A stretch of DNA of 64,000 bases from Nelumbo lutea. Taxonomy: Eukaryota > Streptophyta > Magnoliopsida > Proteales > Nelumbonaceae. Location of the stretch: contig JAKGHH010000003.1 in the NCBI GenBank assembly GCA_022828595.1, forward strand, positions 13,888,934-13,952,933, in the 5' to 3' direction. Both the position numbers and the translations under genes were made by a program. Below, piece by piece: positions 60,201-64,000 of this stretch. Numbering within the stretch: the first letter of the stretch is position 1; each line of letters starts with the position of its first letter. The notes beneath the pieces are model-generated. The model was not told where the DNA came from and searched no databases. It saw only the letters and a program-made list of their open reading frames with translations.

Positions 60201-62979
60201 AACTAACTCGGGTTGTAGCATTTTGGATCGATTTTTTGTTTGGTTGGTCGGTTCAAAAGATTTAAACTTAAAAGTTAAGTTTAGATTAAAAAAATATAAT
60301 GGCATTTAAAAATTAAATTTATGGTATAAAATATTTTAGACTAAGAAATATGGGAATTTTCCCTTTCTCGTATTAAAAAAAATTATTAAAAATATAAAAT
60401 ATTAATAAAGATCTTTTGTTTGGTTGTTTGATTTTGATCGATTTACAAATGGTCAAAACGAAACTAATCCAACCTGGTCAGGTTGGGAAATTATTGAATC
60501 AAAGCCGACTAGAAGTAATAGGAAAGTGACCAACTTGGGTAGAGTTGGCTGATTTCATTAGTTTGATGAACAACCCTAGCTGAAATTAATTATTGTCCTT
60601 TTTGTATTGTAAAAAATTAGTGAAAATAATATATAAAATATAAAATTAATAATTATTTTAAAAATATAAAATATAAAATAACTATATATTCTTATATGTT
60701 TTTATTATTTAGCTTTCACTTAACAAATTCAATAGATCACACGGGTTCCGCTAAACCATGGTTGGAATCTGGGTATAATATGTCAATCCATTAATCCCTC
60801 TTGTGATTTTTTTTTTCTTTTAAATATTGAGAGCAATTAGTGTTCTACCCCACACGCACGACAATTATTCATACATTGATGCTACAGTTGCAACACGTTT
60901 TCTGAGAAAATAGTGTTGCTGATGTATGGCTTGGGGCACCATTTGTCTTTTTTTTTTTCGTTTGGAATCGTTTCTGCCAGGTAGGACATTTCGTGGAGCA
61001 ACAACAACTTTTTCTGTTTGGTACCATTGCTCCAGGAAATGTTTTCAGCACTGGTACCCATTATCCATTGCCACATCACTACCCTTTTGGCAACAATGAG
61101 ATGCAACTCTAGGACGTCAAATTTAGCGTTGCTCCAAGCCATGATTTTCAATTTCCAAGGTGAGGCTTGAAACATCATTTTTTTATGAAAAAACGGTTTC
61201 AAACAAATACCCGTTTCCTAAAGCACCATTTTTTTCGATGTACTGATGTGGCACCATTGCTCCAGAAAATGGCAACGATGCCAAACAGCCGCATATTTTT
61301 CCCCGAATATGATGTGTGGAATGGCCGAGCTTGACACGGTGAAAAAACATGGAATCATGGACTACCGTAAACAAACACTTTTGTCTAAGTCAATCGTAGG
61401 ATTTTGGTGTGCTGCAGCTACTGAATTCACTAGAGAGTTGGATTGCTGTTAAAACAATTCTCCCTCTACACCTAAGAATCTGAGGTAAATTGACTAAAGC
61501 GTCTTATGGCCTACATGTACGGTATGGAAAATCAATGGCTACAAATGCACCCATGGGACCCATGGGATCAGTGCTTAAATGATCTTGTTGTTTATTGTCA
61601 TTCCTCTCTCACCTTAAACTATGTTTGATTTGAAGTAAAAGATTGGGAAAGAAAGAGAAAGACAGAGAAATCAATACAAGATTTATAAAGATTTTCCTAT
61701 CTTTTCAGTTTTTCTTTCCTTTTCTTACTTTTTCCTTCAAACCAAACATTACCTAAATTCTTCTCTCTCCATGGGAGTGCTTAATGATCTCATTGTTTAT
61801 TGCCATCTCTCTCTCTTGCTCGCTCGTTCCCCGTGTGATTATCAAATTAAAACAAAAAATTGAACTGAATCTGTGAAATTGAATCAAAATTTGTGGTTAA
61901 CCGAACCATTGATTTGGTTTTGGTTAAAAGCCAATATAAAAATTGCCAATTAACCAATTGGTTTTGGTTCAATTCCGATTGATGTTTGGTTTGGAAAATA
62001 GACCCATGCTTCGGTTAATAGAATTATGAACATCTCTCTCTAGGATTTGGAGGTATAGAACAAAGGGTTTCTCTTGGTTACTGGTGGCCTCACGCATTGT
62101 TCATGCATCACTTGACTGGGTTAGCGCATTCTACAACTCTAAGTATAGTTATGGTTGGATGATGATGGTAATGATGATGATGATGATGAAATGGGTGTGG
62201 TTAGATAACTAATTAACTTGAACCCAATTCATGAGGGTGCATCCTGACAATGAGTACTAGTTAATTTATCCCTCCATCTTTAAATTTAGGGTAAAATACA
62301 AAGATATTTTGAGTTTTCATAAATTGATTTAAATGTACCTTAAGTTTTTCAAAAAGACTTAATATACCTTGTGACTCTTTTATCTCTCATTTGCTTTCAA
62401 AATTTCAAAATATATCTAAGAATTTTCAAATGCATATGGGTGGTGAGCATAGTACTCTCTTTCTCATTTGTTTCTTTTTTTTTTCTATTTATAATTTTAT
62501 ATTATTAACTTGGTATACACTCGATTCTCCTAGAAGCTAGAGTAGAGCATTAGTAAGAGTTACTTCAAGCTTCAACCATCTATGCATCCTAACTTCCATG
62601 CTACTCTCAATGGAAAAAATGTCTAAAAAGTTGCAGAGTGCAAAGATGAGAAGCATTTGTAGTTGCAGGTACTTTCTTTTCCTTGCTTCAATCTGTTTTG
62701 CTTTCTCCATTCTACCTCTCTGAAACGTTCTAGAATGGACAATTGGAAAGTTTCATCTTCTTGAGTCTCACACTACTTGTTTTCTAATGATGCTGCCAAA
62801 GATGGGGGCGAGGGTAAGGGGTGTCCATATAAACTGAAATTTTAAAAACCAAAATAAAAAATAAATAAAAACCAAACCAAGACCAAATTACAAGAAAATC
62901 AAAACAATCGAAATCGAAAATTTCAATTATTTCAATTAAAACCAAATTTCATTAACATACATAAAATATTCTATATTAT
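60201..62979. other. Intergenic repeats; no gene seen
   Basis: It contains a fold-back cluster at about 60.92-61.29 kb with CCATTGCTCCAGGAAATG-like words in direct and inverted copies, a GGTAAAATACAAAG repeat end near 62.29 kb and short SSRs. No credible exon is seen. Confidence 0.3.
60920..61291. mobile_element. Foldback/MITE cluster
   Basis: TGGCTTGGGGC near 60927 answers GCTCCAAGCCA near 61131 as an inverted repeat. ACCATTGCTCCAG occurs directly at about 61023 and 61252. GTTTGGCATCGTTGCC, on the reverse strand of the right end, resembles GTTTGGAATCGTTTCTGCC at 60960. Boundaries are unclear. Confidence 0.35.
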
Positions 62980-62980
62980 A

Positions 62981-63045
<65 letters not shown>
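62980..63045. repeat. (AC)n-(AT)n compound microsatellite
   Basis: About 14 AC units run into about 20 AT units. Confidence 0.95.
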
Positions 63046-63051
<6 letters not shown>

Positions 63052-63529
63052 TGAAACTGAATTTCATTATAATATACTATATAATATATTAATATATAAA
63101 TATATAGCATATTATATAGGGTAAATCTCTTAAACTATCTTAATGTTCATGAAATTGACAAACTGTACCCTTACTATTTAGATATTGTCTAAAGCAACCC
63201 TTAAGTTTTTTGACAATTGTCTAAAACCTCCCTTGCCATAAATTTTTTGTCACACTCCGTTCACATGTGACATCACGTGGATGGTAATTTTTTTAAAATT
63301 TCTAAAACATCCTTATTGTTCACCACCATTGTTGGAAGTTGCAGCGATGGCAGTGATTTTGGTATTATTAAGAACCAGCAATGCCGGTGGGATCGCTAAA
63401 AGCCCCAGAGACCCCTACAACACAACTCTCAAACACCCATTTCAAGATTCAGAGAGAATAAAGAGATTGGATCAAATGACTGAATAGATACTGATGGTGC
63501 GCAATCCAAACACTCCTAGCTGGTTGCTG

Positions 63530-64000
63530 ACTGGCTCCTTGTTGGCGACGAACGGTACCTGAAGAGATGGAAGAGAAGGATTCCCAGGGATATACCCAGT
63601 GGGAATACTCCAATGCTTAAGTCAGAACGCTAGGGAAGGAAAAAGAAGAGAGCATAAGCTAAGAGTGTAGGTCGTGTTTTTTCACTGTGCTCGAGAGATT
63701 AGCTCGCAAGAAAATATAGATTCCGCCTTCAAGTACGAGGGTACGGAAATCTTCAAAAGTTTCAGAGAGCCTTTTCCCTTCTGCCTCAAGGGATTTTATA
63801 GGGGCATTCTTGTCAGATCGGGCGTAACTGCCATTGGGCCCCTTCCACAGCCGTTACCTACCAGGGCTGTGCAGGTGGCCGTTGCGACGTACCCCTTGCT
63901 CGGATGGGTGACACATCTCCAAAGGGCAGACATGCCTCCGCCTGCTGAGAGACGTGGGCGCAGACTGTCGAAAGGATAGGGATTGCACCATTAGTCAAGG
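63530..64000 (-). mobile_element. Partial gypsy-type LTR at the right edge
   Basis: On the minus strand, CCCCTATAAAATCCC (about 63788-63802) is a TATA box. It is followed by CTGACTTAAGCATTGGAGTA (about 63608-63627), the conserved U5 start of plant gypsy LTRs, and by GTACCGTTCGTCGCCAACA near 63541-63559. The U3 part continues out of the window. The 101-codon plus-strand frame here is antisense to the LTR and not a gene. Confidence 0.5.

Noticed and set aside
63674..63979. 101-codon plus-strand frame at the right edge
   Set aside because: Antisense to an LTR whose TATA box and U5 start are visible on the minus strand.

Overview
The window is nuclear DNA from a flowering plant. The genes have many short exons with GT/AG introns, the intergenic DNA is AT-rich, and LTR retrotransposons, LINE tails and small inverted-repeat transposons are dense. 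A eudicot or magnoliid is plausible, but the sequence alone does not fix the species. Four host genes can be read. I found no bacterial, organellar or CRISPR content and no convincing tRNA or rRNA gene.

Layout. 1-5.95 kb is a pile of broken copia-type retrotransposons: a minus-strand LTR with its tRNA-Met primer site, a minus-strand gag/protease/integrase remnant with its own 252-bp LTR, and a plus-strand RNase H tail with a 281-bp LTR. 7.03-11.2 kb carries the last five exons of a diphosphoinositol pentakisphosphate kinase (VIP1/VIH type); no earlier exon is visible in the 7 kb before them. 11.2-25.8 kb is intergenic, with several MITE and hAT-like elements, one of which has a perfect 8-bp target-site duplication. 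26.18-33.23 kb is a complete plasma-membrane H+-ATPase gene with 21 coding exons and 956 codons; its reading frame closes at every junction. 33.2-43.7 kb is intergenic, including a 1.65-kb hAT-like element and small palindromic MITEs. 43.7-49.97 kb holds a tandem duplication of a three-exon thioredoxin h gene (minus strand) with conserved TATA boxes. 50-60.6 kb contains two copies of a long AT-rich repeat; one is split by a GC-rich, non-autonomous gypsy-like LTR element whose 5' LTR has lost its promoter. 60.6-64 kb is repeats and microsatellites, ending in part of a minus-strand gypsy LTR.

Functionally the host genes are housekeeping or signalling genes: inositol pyrophosphate metabolism, the proton pump that energises the plasma membrane, and a thiol-disulfide reductase pair. 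Nothing suggests they act as one system. The most notable points are: both thioredoxin copies have Tyr where the buried Asp before the active site is expected; only one copy keeps the full N-myristoylation motif; a family of short palindromic MITEs shares a conserved core; and the LTR element has unequal LTRs.
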